Shown here piece after piece: positions 1-10,285 of a stretch of DNA of 64,000 nt. A model generated the notes under the pieces. The model worked only from the letters and a program-made list of their open reading frames with translations, was not told the origin of the DNA and searched no databases. The position numbers were made by a program, and so were the translations under genes. The DNA is from Owenia fusiformis. Its lineage: Eukaryota > Annelida > Polychaeta > Sabellida > Oweniidae. Within the stretch, counting starts at the first letter, position 1. The number at the start of each line of letters is the position of its first letter. The DNA lies in assembly GCA_903813345.2 (NCBI GenBank), contig CAIIXF020000008.1:21128822-21192821 (forward strand). Direction: 5' to 3'.

Positions 1-149
1 TTAAATTGTTCCAAACTATTAATTAAATCAAAAGCCAAATAGTTTGTTTATACAGAAATATTTATTTTATAGCTTGGCCTGTTGATTGGATGACTTTAAC
101 CAGCTGAGGTCAGGCACTCTCTAGCATTAGGTCATTTCTTTTTTTGTAG

Positions 150-273
150 GATGACAACACGTATTTATATTGGTCACTTGTCCAACCGGGCTTCTGAACG
201 AGATGTGGAGAGATTTTTAAAAGGATATGGCAATTTCCGAGAAATCTTATTAAAAAATGGCTATGGTTTTGTG
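150..273 (+). other. Alternative start exon 1a of the SR gene
   Basis: Acceptor TTTTTTTGTAG, ATG at 151, donor GTG|GTAAGT. It encodes the first 41 residues of RRM1, with RNP2 RIYIGHL and NGYGFV at the end. It is paralogous to the exon at 313-436, and only 39 nt separate the two, too little for an ordinary intron. Compared with 1b it has [19 protein letters not shown] where 1b has [19 protein letters not shown], so the choice changes the surface of RRM1. Confidence 0.85.
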
Positions 274-3200
274 GTAAGTAATGATAAGTAAAAATTCATG
301 TTTTAATTACAGAATGTCTACCCGCATTTACATAGGCAGACTTTCACACAGAGCTAGGGAACGGGATGTTGAGAAATTTTTCAAAAACTATGGCAGAGTT
401 CGAGAAGTCCTTTTAAAAAATGGTTATGGTTTTGTGGTAAGTGAAGGGTGACTGGTGTTAGGTTGCACAGTTTTTACTTTCGCTCGAACTGGAAAAATTA
501 TCAACATCCAATTATGCCGTAATGGTATATCTCTGCTTTCGTGAAGGAATGTCTTTCTTCATAGAGTGCAAGGGTTTGTTTTCAAGTCCATACATATTTA
601 TTTATCTCCTCTCTATTAGATGGGAATGTTAATTGTCTGAATAATGAACAACAAATTTGCTGGATCTAACTCCCGATCTTAACAACCTTTATTTTCACAA
701 ATCATCATCCGAACGCTTAACTTTTCAATTTGTAGATATGTTTAAGAATTGAATATTTCTTTTCATTGTTGGAACCATTTTGACTTTAGTCAATGATCTC
801 CCCACCATTCGAGCAACCAGATACCCTGTTGATTATCTGTTTGGACCCTGTCCCAATGAGGAAAATATTTTAAGATTTAACACCTGTTGTGTAAAAATCC
901 TGGAGAGATCAGTATTTCAATATTAATATCATAATATTTGTATTTTTCCAAATCTCAAGCATTTACTATTAGTTATACTACTAAGAATAGAAGGCAAATT
1001 ATTGTATTGATTTATTACAAATTTTGTATTATTTGTTTGATAGGAATTTGAGGACTACAGAGATGCAGATGATGCTGTGTATGAACTGAATGGCAAAGAG
1101 CTGTGTGGTGAAAGGTAAATTGGGTTGTCTTTATCAAATTTGTTAAAAGAAAGTCTTGTTTGTGGAAACTTGTTACTTCTCTAAGTCAGTGTAACATCCG
1201 TACAACCGCACATATTTTTTTTCATTTTGCAGGGTGACAATAGAGCATGCTAAGGGTACCAACAGAGGTCGCGATCGTGGATACGGAGGCGGCGGTGGTG
1301 GCTATGGAGGTGGCGGCTATGGTGGTCGTGACTATGGCGGTGGTGGCAGACGCAGGTACAGCGACCGGTAAGCAGCTTCCAGTGTTTAGTGCTATAGTAA
1401 AACCTGTTGTTCATCCTTGAATGCCATAGTCATATTATTTTATTGGAACATTTGGACTCGGCTTACATGTTAAAACATGAATGGAATGATTTGATAAACT
1501 AAAAAGATAAACTGTACAGGTTTTCTGTAGTAAGTTTTGTTAAAACTTGAGCTGCTTTCAAGGCTAAGATATGTAATAATACACTTAGTGTTAACATTAA
1601 GTTTGTTGAAGAGAAATACAAATTAGTTTATTTATTGTAGTGATGATGGGAAGCCCATGAATTCGAGGCAAGTTACATTATTTAGTGAAGAAATCTCTGC
1701 TTAACAGTGCTCATTCTTCAATTATGAATTTACTGCGGTGGAATGGGAACAGTTATATTAAAAATCATCTTTTTGATAATGTAAAATTCAGACAGAAATC
1801 CACAAATTTTGTATTATTTTCTTATTGTCTGTTTAATTTTTCAGATATGGTCCACCAACGAGAACAGAATACAGACTCATAGTAGAGAATCTATCATCCA
1901 GAGTCAGTTGGCAGGTATGATAAGACATTCAATAGACCAGGGCTTCAATCTTGTTCTATATGGCCACTTGTGGCTTCTTGTCCAAGATTCAAGCCTCGTT
2001 GATTCTTCAAGGGTCTGATCCATTCTTTTCTTTCCTTGAGCTCTAACTCCATAGAAAATATCAGTATTATCCAGCTCAGAAATTGGCTCGTCTTATTTTA
2101 ACTTTGCAACATTTGTTGTATCAATTTCAGGGTTTTAATTACAGTACTATTTTTTTAACATTGAGATTTTGATTTAGAGATCAAGTTATTCATCTGATAT
2201 ATTGTTCATTGTAGTTGCTAGATATTTCAGAGTGGTGTATAAAACATCCAAGTTTGCGATCCTTGAGTAATATATCTATGAATTGAAATACATATTTAAC
2301 TTTAAAAATTCAGTGTGAATGAAGTGCTTGAATGTTTGAGTGTATGTGTGTTGGATGAATTATGAGAAACTGTTCACATTCAAATCAGGATTGAAGTGCT
2401 CTGATAACTTACTCCTGGTTGTGTATATAATATGTATTTAAAGCACCAAAATGACCTATTGGAAGTAAGTTATGATTGCATTGGACAGACCCTTGTATTG
2501 TATTAAAATGATATATGCTTGTGCTCTCTCCCTAAAGCTAACTTGATGATAAACCTCGAGGAGGGCTCGTACTGTCTAATTCCACAGTCAGAGGGTTCTA
2601 GTGTAAATCAGGCTAAGAGTTGTTGAAAGTACCACCTTCCACTCCAACCTAAGTATCCACTGGAGTACAGGTTCTCGGGCTCCAACTGGCTTAGCTTTTA
2701 GTTCTATCTAGGACTATTAGCTAAGCTACCTATTATGAAGGGCGAGGAATAAACACGGAGTGTTCTCTAATCTCAGACCGAGTCAGGCAAGAGAGACTTT
2801 TCAGGGTGGTACACTCCTACCATCGCGCTATAGGGTTGAGCAAATCTTGAGTTGACTGTTGAGGGCACCTATAGAGGTTACACCGGTCCTGGCCTAAAGT
2901 GGCTGTTGTAGTGAATCAGACACCCACCTTGCACACCTCCTTGGGCCTCCTATAGGGTACAGCTTATATACATCATTAGGTAATCTATCATTTACAGTGT
3001 TGTTAATGTGAATTATTTATTCACTGTCAGGTAACATTGTTCCTCAGATATCAGTCAGTAATATTCATCTGTCAGAATTTTATGAAAAATTAACTCAAAA
3101 TTTTAATGGTTTATGAATTGCAATTTACTTCTCATATTTTGGCATGACAGCAAAAACTGAATTAATCAAACTTGGACTCAGGAGCAAGAAAATAGTGATG

Positions 3201-6009
3201 AAAGAGGGACTTATGCAGGGGTAAAGGGACTGGATTGATGGAGGGATCTAACATGATGGGACATCAGTAGAAGTCAGGTTGGAAGCTCAATATTTGTGGG
3301 ACCAATAAATACCGTCATAATGAGGTGTATGCGGCCCTGATGTTTTGAAGTCGAAAGTTTCGGACCAAGTCTAAAGCCCTGTCATTTCGAGGTGTTCTCC
3401 CTGGATCATTTGAAGTAGAATCTAAGGGACGGGATGCCCTGTCATTGCGAGGTGTGCGCTACTTTGGAGTTTCGAAGTAAAGAGGTGGCCTGGTGCTTGG
3501 TGGAAGTTGAAAAAGCCTGCTCAGTGGAACCGTACATATCTACATATGCAACTGATACACAAGATACAACTCAGTACATTGCCTATCAAATCAGAACCTT
3601 TAAAATCTTTAGTATCAAAATCAATTAAATTTTTAAACATGATTATCTAATAGGTGTGTAATGCATGACCTTACCCTTTCTTTTAAGGATCTTAAAGATA
3701 CCATGCGTCAGGCTGGGGAGGTGAATTATGCTGATGCTCACAAACGCAATAAAAATGAAGGGTGGGTGTTAACATAACTCAATCAAAACTTTTAAGTATA
3801 CATACCCCCCAAGACGCCTGGTGCTTTAGACAGACAGGGTAAGGCCATTGATTGTTTGCTTTCTGTCTTCCTTAAGGGTCTCAAGGATTACATGAGGAAG
3901 GCTGGAGAGGTAAACTATGCAGATGCCCACAAAAAAGAAAAAAATTTAGGGTAATTTATGATTCTCTTTTCTGTGTTGTTCTAAAGGATCTGAAAGATTA
4001 CATGCGCAAGGCAGGAGAGGTCGCCTATGGGGATGTTGATCACCACAGGAATGAAGGGTAAGTGACACACCAACTCATGTGTCGATTTTTGTGTCCATAT
4101 TTTATGACATGCTAGTTCTAAGTCACTCACAGGACATGATGTCTGACGATTAGATGACCTGTCAATTGATGCTCATTTCTGATGTCTGATGCCCCTTCAT
4201 TCCAAAACTTGATGTCAGATGACCTTAATAATGGAAAAACTTGATGTCAGATGACCTTAGTATTCGAATAACTCTTGATGTCAGATGCTCTTTATTTCGA
4301 AATCTTTAAATTCGATGCCCATTTCTGATGCTCCTTGATGAATCGGAAGTAAATTCTGATGACCTTTGAAGTTAAATCTGAAGTAGTTCTGAGGACGTAG
4401 ATGAGAAGCAAGATTGTGTGGTATAGTGGTAGTTTCAAACTTTCATTGATGCATGGCAATTATTGTTCAGTTGTGAAGATATTTCGTTTCCTGGATATTT
4501 TTTATTGTTCAAGTTGTATGTATTTATGTTGCAATAAGGCTTTCAGATGTATAAAGCTTATTGTTCAGACAAATTGACGAAAGTAGTGTTCAAAATGCAC
4601 ATTTATTTGTATTTTCAACATCGGTTATAATATCTCACTCATATTTTCAGTATTGTGGAGTTTGCAACCTACAGTGATATGAAGAACGCCCTTGACAAAC
4701 TTGATGATACAGAAATCAACGGCCGTCGTATAAGACTGATTGAGGACAAACCTAAGAGATCAAGCAGAAGAAGGTATGTGAAATTTTCAATTGTGTTCCA
4801 TGTAATTTTTGTCGATAGATCTTATCACTCCAATGAAGATATTCAAATTTTACTACGTTTTAGAGACTGGTTTGTAGACTCATTTATGTAATGGATATCT
4901 ACAATATAAAACAAATGTTCTATTGACACTGCTACCCACCTAATTACACAGACATATCGTCGGTGTATCATGGCGGAACTTCCTCCGGGACTAGGTTTCG
5001 GAAAGATTTTTTATTTCCCGATTTACACCTACTTATAAGTCACGTTGTGGATAATAATTTGGCTCGAAGTTAAGGAAGATAGTCTAGTTTGAGAATGTGT
5101 CGATGGTTTTAGGTTTTATATGTTAACAAAGACACAATTCACGTAATAGTCCCTCGCTTTTCTTACACTGACGAACGACCAATATCAGTGTAATATTGGC
5201 AATATTAATGCCGATCGTCAGTGAAAGAAAAGCGAGGGACTAAATATGTGAATTGTGTCTTTGTTAACATATAAAACCTAAAACCATCGACACATTCTCA
5301 AACTAGACTATCTTCCTTAACTTCGAGCCAAATTATTATCCACAACGTGACTTATAAGTAGGTGTAAATCGGGAAATAAAAAAATCTTACCGAAACCTAG
5401 TCCCGGAGGAAGTTCCGCCATGATACACCGACGATACGTCTGTGTAATTAGGTGGGTAGCAGTGATTGAATAGTTTGGTTCAGAAATGTTAACTACTCAG
5501 AATTTTTCAAGAAGAATTGTTTCATGGATTGGACATCCTCAAAGATGAAGCTGTTAACTCCTACTATCTGTACTATTGAAAAGTTGCAAAACTTTGAACA
5601 ACACTGGGACTTTCAGTGATTCAGTGATGATCCTATTTTTTTTACTATACCTAGACAGTATTTTGACTCATTTAAAAGAAAAAATCATTTTTTAAAATTC
5701 AGAAACAAGATAAAGTGGATGAATCACTTGTCTCTGAAAAGTTCCCAGTTTTTTGGCAATTGTTATTAATTCTATTTTAGTCGTTCCAGGAGTCGATCTC
5801 GCTCCAGGTCTAGGAGTCGATCCAGGTCTCGCTCTAGGTCTCGTAGATCCCGTTCACGCTCCAGATCCAGGAGCCGCAGCAAGTCAAGGAGCCGCAGCAA
5901 ATCCAGGAGCAAGAGCCTCAGCAAGTCGAGGAGTAGAAGCAAATCTAGGAGTAAATCTCGTTCTAAATCCCCAATGAAGGATGATGACAAAGATGATAAA
6001 GATGATTAG
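151..6009 (+). CDS. SR splicing factor, SRSF4/5/6 (B52)-like, with alternative exons
   Basis: Nuclear SR protein: binds exonic RNA and recruits spliceosome parts through an RS tail (family knowledge). Coding exons: 151-273 or 314-436 (alternative starts), 1044-1114, 1233-1367, optional 1641-1667, 1845-1914, one of 3688-3761 / 3877-3950 / 3987-4057, 4651-4773, 5781-6009 (TAG 6007-6009). Phases join at every junction; the long form is 283 residues. RRM1 (about residues 3-72) has RIYIG and [11 protein letters not shown]; a Gly/Arg hinge follows (about 76-105, [10 protein letters not shown]); RRM2 is the pseudo-RRM type, with SWQ at the end of exon 1845-1914 and DLKD/GLKD opening the next; the RS tail is short (about 70 residues), ending [10 protein letters not shown]-like. 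Both start exons begin behind an acceptor AG, so a 5' noncoding exon probably lies upstream of the window. SRSF4, 5 and 6 cannot be told apart here. Confidence 0.93.
313..436 (+). other. Alternative start exon 1b of the SR gene
   Basis: Acceptor TTTTAATTACAG, ATG at 314, donor GTG|GTAAGTG. It encodes 41 residues with the [20 protein letters not shown] pattern, which is closer to the usual SRSF4/6 sequence than 1a. Joining it after 1a would shift the frame because one noncoding base precedes its ATG. Exactly one of 1a and 1b should therefore be used. Confidence 0.88.
1641..1667 (+). other. 27-nt in-frame microexon with a GC-AG intron
   Basis: Acceptor TTTATTGTAG; the exon ends TCGAG|GCAAGT, the classic strong context of a GC donor. 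It adds DDGKPMNSR at the junction of the Gly hinge and RRM2. Length is divisible by three, and the flanking exons (CG at 1366-1367, A at 1845) also join in frame without it, so it behaves as a cassette microexon. It is called on splice sites and phase only. Confidence 0.7.
1915..3687 (+). other. Long SR-gene intron before the alternative exon cluster
   Basis: This 1.8-kb intron holds no coding exon I can support. The stretch 2530-2960 is more GC-rich than its surroundings and carries no long ORF; I do not recognise it. SR genes often carry a premature-stop (poison) exon in an intron of this region. None can be assigned here by eye. Confidence 0.5.
3688..3761 (+). other. Alternative RRM2 exon 6a ([11 protein letters not shown])
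   Basis: Acceptor TTTCTTTTAAG, donor GAAGG|GTGGGT, 74 nt. It encodes [19 protein letters not shown] and then a basic/acidic tail ending in a split glycine codon shared by all three versions. It completes the SWQDLKD signature of SR pseudo-RRMs. Tyr of the usual DLKDYMRQ is Thr here. Confidence 0.88.
3877..3950 (+). other. Alternative RRM2 exon 6b ([11 protein letters not shown])
   Basis: Acceptor CTTCCTTAAG, donor TTAGG|GTAATT, 74 nt, in the same phase as 6a. It encodes [19 protein letters not shown]. The invariant Asp of SWQDLKD is replaced by Gly, so this isoform should have altered RNA or kinase contacts (inference). Its last residues (KKEKNLG) differ from 6a and 6c. Confidence 0.88.
3987..4057 (+). 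other. Alternative RRM2 exon 6c ([11 protein letters not shown])
   Basis: Acceptor GTTGTTCTAAAG, donor GAAGG|GTAAGT (the strongest of the three), 71 nt, one codon shorter than 6a and 6b. It encodes [20 protein letters not shown]. It starts 36 nt after the end of 6b, below a workable intron length. The consensus signature and strong donor make it a good candidate for the default exon. Confidence 0.88.
4926..5464. mobile_element. Long-hairpin foldback element in an SR-gene intron
   Basis: Two arms of about 250 nt, starting CACTGCTACCCACCTAATTA at 4926 and ending with its reverse complement at 5464, are nearly identical and separated by about 40 nt. ATTGA flanks both ends (4921-4925, 5465-5469), consistent with a 5-bp target duplication. 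It has no coding capacity. Near-identity of the arms suggests recent insertion. In the pre-mRNA it would fold into long double-stranded RNA between exons 7 and 8. Confidence 0.9.
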
Positions 6010-6586
6010 ACAGTGATAAGACACTATGAATGAACAGAGAGTCTGTGAGACTCACATTCATTTTATGGGGGAGGGAAGGGGTCTTTTCAATTGTAATTTT
6101 TCTCACTGGGAGGGTTAAAGCATGTACTAATGATATTGTGGAAGATGGTAGGTGGGGTATGTGGTTGAAAGTATTTTGTTACTGTTCAAATAGATTCATT
6201 TTACAAAAATCATGCCTTACAACTTAAAACCAACACTTATTAATAAGTGCTTAGAAATAAGGTTAATTTTTGGGGAGGGGAGGGTTTTCATAAGTTGTCA
6301 AGGTTACGTGTACAACTTGGGGAGATTTTATATATTTTTTGATGTACTGTTGATTGTAGATGTAAGTGAATATTCACAAATATGATTGTCACATGTAAAT
6401 CAAATTAAATGTCATTCTTCTATGTAAATATTAAGTCATATATGCACATTTCATATTCATGGTGAGTATTTCTTAATCTTGCAAAAACATATTTTTAGTT
6501 CAAGTCATTCTACTGAACAATCATTATATCGAGCATTCAAAGAAACATGTGGCAACACTTTATTGTATGTAGGAAAGCAAAGGAGA

Positions 6587-6592
6587 AATAAA
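6587..6592 (+). terminator. Likely poly(A) signal of the SR gene
   Basis: An AATAAA hexamer lies 578 nt after the stop codon and is followed by AT-rich sequence. A second hexamer near 6819 is an alternative. There is no transcript evidence. Confidence 0.5.
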
Positions 6593-7894
6593 TTAACTGT
6601 ATAAATTTGAAATATACTTGTATGTTGTGGTATAGTTGGTATAATGTAGATGTGTATTATGTCGCCACAAGAAGTGGTGACATATTGTTATTATCTCCAA
6701 CTTTTTGTAGTCCTAGTTGGCGTCCCTAATAAATTACAAGTGGTGACATTTTGCATATTAATACCTTGTTGAGAATATCCAGATAAAAATGACTAAATAA
6801 CAGCTCATCGACTGTCACAATAAAGTTGAATTATATATAGATTTTAAAGTGGTTCGATTTGTGGAACAAATAATTTATATTTCCGTACATATTTTAAATG
6901 GTTCCAATTATCAGAACTCCGCATGGTTGAACAAAATTGAACCACTTAAAAATCTACCGCATATATAATTCAATTTATTTCAATTAATTATGAATCTACC
7001 AAACCAACCCAACCCAAACTTTTAAATGAAGATTCCAAATGTTTTTGTCAATTTGGCTTGAATAATTAATGATGATAATCTGGTTTATTTGTACTTGCTT
7101 CTAGTCCATTAGCTAGGATTCCTAACCGTATGAAGTTTCTGGCAGTTATAGTTGATAAGGTAACCGGACAACTCGACCACTTTTTGAAATGATGATATTA
7201 AAGGCAGAATATGATCTATAGGGGGTGACAAAATTACAAGCAACATGCATAATTGACCTACCAATCTATTCCTTACAAGATCTCCCAAAAGAGTCGCAAT
7301 ATGTTGTAAATTGGTGAAATTATAATGGAATCAAAGTGTGAAAATGTTTAAATTCTCCCAAATATTAGAGATTTCGCACATAAGTGAAAGTACGACGTAT
7401 ACGTAAACTTCAAAGGGTCATGTCGAACTATTATATTATATTTACTAAAAACTTCATAATAATGGAACATAACTATTCCCGATATAGAAAAGCTCCACCA
7501 ACTAGAGACTGTGAATGCACTGCCATCCTTACGTGTAGATTATGCACATTATAATTAAATGCTTGATTCCGTGTCCTAGTAGTTGTAGTGTATTATAAAC
7601 ACGATCCTTTAAAGTGAGTCATGATCCTTTAAGGTTCAGCTGGAAAGAAACATTTTGGTAAAAATTGCTATACCTGCACATGTTATTTTCTGGTACAAAA
7701 TTAAGTATGAAGGTATGTGTTTATTTCCTTGCTTTTTTCAGGAAAGTATATTCTTTTACATGTTTTAGTAAACCTGGAAACGGGCCAATGGTAGCTACTG
7801 TGTTGTCTGGAAACTTTGAAAGAAAATTTGGAAAATAGAAAGTGTGAAATATCAGAATTTCCAGGAGTTCCCATTGAACTCCTTCCAGATATTC
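6593..7894. other. Spacer after the SR gene
   Basis: No gene seen. A short piece at about 6658-6760 (GTGGTGACATATTGTTATTA and AAGTGGTGACATTTTGC) resembles stretches near 33995-34115 and 49735-49770, so it is probably a small dispersed repeat. The rest is unremarkable AT-rich sequence. Confidence 0.4.
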
Positions 7895-7896
7895 TA

Positions 7897-8875
7897 GTGT
7901 GTCTCAAAAAAATGTTACACTTACAAAAAGTTCAATATCTTTCATAATTTTGACTTTTCCCCTAAAATATACTTTGGATATCAAAAGACAAATCTTTCTT
8001 GAATAATTTGACACCATCAAATTCAAAATCTGTCATTGATTGGCTCCACAGGACAGCTTTTAGTGTCCCATGGTAAAATCTGACTTGCGCCAACTTCTAA
8101 GTGATTGGAAGGACCAAATGACAAAAGAGGAACAGTTTCTTTAACATTTAACTTTCTTCTGAGTAGAAGCTTGACCTTTAACTGAGTCATTCTGTAAATC
8201 CTATTTGTCTTACATATGATCATTGGGTCTATCCACATAAACATGTGGTCCCCTCAACATGTTCTCCAAAGCAAATCTGAGGTTCCCTTGCCCATGCGCA
8301 CATGCATTGTAATATCACTCTGATTCCATCAATTATTTTTGCAGGGGTTCATTTAGGTCAGTTTGTGATGCTGTAAAGCTCTTTCAGAGGCCTTTCAAAA
8401 AACCAAGGGAAGGGTGTAAAGTGGGATGACCCTGGGGGCCAATCCATTGGGTAATTCAATGCTAACTTCTGATTTCCAAAGAGTTCTACCAAACGATCTG
8501 CCACAGGCCTTTGTACCATCCTGTTGACATCATACATAACAAGATTGAACACTCTGACAATGAAATCTTGTATTTCTATCCATGAAAGAAACAACTGGAT
8601 CATTGATCATATCAAGATATCACTGTCCACAGCATGCACACCAAAAAAGAATTGATCACCACATGTCCAACCACTGAGTAGTTGGCGCACATCAGATTTC
8701 ACATGCGTCTATAAAATCTGTCATGTGCAGCCAATCATGGACGGGTTTTGAATCTGATGGTATGGATTTAATCGAGAAAGACTGGTCTTCTGGTATCTAA
8801 GTATATTTTTGGGGAAAAGTCAAAATCATGAAAGATATTGAACTTTTTGCAAGTGTAACATTTTTTGAGACACTG
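7897..8875 (-). mobile_element. Degraded mariner-type transposon
   Basis: TA dinucleotides (7895-7896 and 8876-8877) bracket a 979-bp unit with imperfect terminal inverted repeats of about 135 bp. The ends read GTGTGTCTCAAAAA on the left and, on the complement of the right, CAGTGTCTCAAAAAA. Minus-strand ORF 8358-8603 ends with a degraded match (DWPPGSSHFTPFPWFF) to the mariner block usually seen as WPxRSPDLxPLDFFLW; a second piece is 8023-8244. Autonomous mariners are nearer 1.3 kb, so this copy is deleted and inactive. Confidence 0.75.
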
Positions 8876-9444
8876 TATACCACCCTATGCAGACAGAGCC
8901 TGTGGGAAATATTGGGTGCGGAGCAAATGAGCGGAGGGTGCGGAGCTAACGGTCATTTTTGAATTTAAATTTGGGATATTTCTGAAACTAAGCCGTTTTG
9001 GGACTTCAAATATACCAAGATATGTGTATTTGACACCAAATATCAATACAATTGTGAAAATAGTAGCGCAATTCATTCTATAGCGACGCAGTGTGCCTTA
9101 AAGATATGCTATACAGATATGTAGGTCAGTATTACATAATCGTGAAATGAATAAGTCTGAATATATCATTGGTCAGAAAACACTAAAACCTGCTTGAAAC
9201 TGTAAAAGTTTATACACTCCATTCCACACTGTATAGAAATAAAATAACTTAGACTATAAGTAACTGTGAGCCAATCATTGCATAGAAAAAACTTTATGCA
9301 CTGTTTATAAGATTCACTGAGACAAGTGGGTCAATACTTCGTGTACTTTATGTGCTCTCACACAATTACCTTCCCTTGCATAAAGTTGCTGTACAGTTAT
9401 ATGTAACTGAATATTGTATATTCATCACAAACAACCTTAGCAAA

Positions 9445-9552
9445 ATGATGGTTCGACGAAACGGACGGTTCGCTAAAACCAATAAACCAGGCAATTCAGG
9501 CCAATTTGGAAAGAAACTAGATAGCGTGATAGCGAATGAGGATAGTAAGTGA
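9445..9552 (+). other. Small basic ORF inside the 2.9-kb element
   Basis: ATGATGG at 9445 opens 35 codons rich in Arg, Lys and Gly (MMVRRNGRFAKTNKPGN at the start), with a donor-like GATA|GTAAGT at 9543-9549 before the stop. It may be a first coding exon of a lost transposase, or chance. No downstream partner exon was found. Confidence 0.25.
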
Positions 9553-9869
9553 AATATATTTTGCAAAGGTCAGCTTGTAAACTACTGGGTAACCCTAAAT
9601 GATGAGAAATATGTACAAAATATGTTTTGCATGATTTATTCATATCCCGATGATTTAACTCCTTCACTGCATCTAATAAGGTATATAGATACTAATTACG
9701 GGACATTTAGGAATTAAGTGACTAGACCAAAGCAAGCATGTTTGAGATTTTAATGATTTTAAATAAATTACCACTTCATTATTTGCTTTTAGACATTCAA
9801 TCAGTTTTATTTGTCCAACAAACCATATTCACAATTGTTCAATCCAACGAAGATTAGGGGATAAGCTAA

Positions 9870-10285
9870 GAGACCCCTCCATTTGTCCGTCCATCCATCC
9901 TTCAACTAGACAACAGCAACACCAAAGTGTAGCAAATCCCATCGAACAGCCATGGCTGGCATTTTTTTTACAAACAAAGTATACAGCAAAAATGGCAGCC
10001 ATTTTTCAAAATGGCCACCTTCTACCAAAAGTGTCATTAGACAGTGTGCCACGCTTATAGTATTCACGCATCAAATATGAACAAAATCGCTCTACTACTT
10101 TTCGAGTTATAGTAAAATACGTTAAAATGACGGCCATTTTTCAAAATGGCTGCCTTCTACCAAAAGTGTCATTAGACAGTGTGCCATGCTTATAGTATTC
10201 ATATACCAAATATAAACAAAATCGCTCGACTACTTTTCGAGTTACAGCAAAAATCGTAAAATAACGAGTAAAGGCCGCCATAGTT
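9870..10285 (-). repeat. Reverse-oriented copy of the ~136-bp tandem-unit family
   Basis: Complement of the family seen at 48.6, 49.9, 53.3 and 62.7 kb. It has TCCCATCGAACAGCCATGGC, then units with CAAAATGGCTGCC, GTGTCATTAGACAGTGTGCCA and ACTACTTTTCGAGTTATAGT. Two full units are visible. It lies inside the larger inverted-repeat element, so one inserted into or was captured by the other. Confidence 0.8.

Noticed and set aside
5772-5990. Minus-strand Leu/Asp/Arg ORF opposite the RS exon
   Set aside because: Antisense shadow of the Arg-Ser codon run of the SR gene.
8885-9076. 63-codon minus ORF as an independent gene (and its twin 11546-11737)
   Set aside because: It lies entirely in a terminal inverted repeat, so the twin is the same DNA inverted; kept only as an observation on the element.
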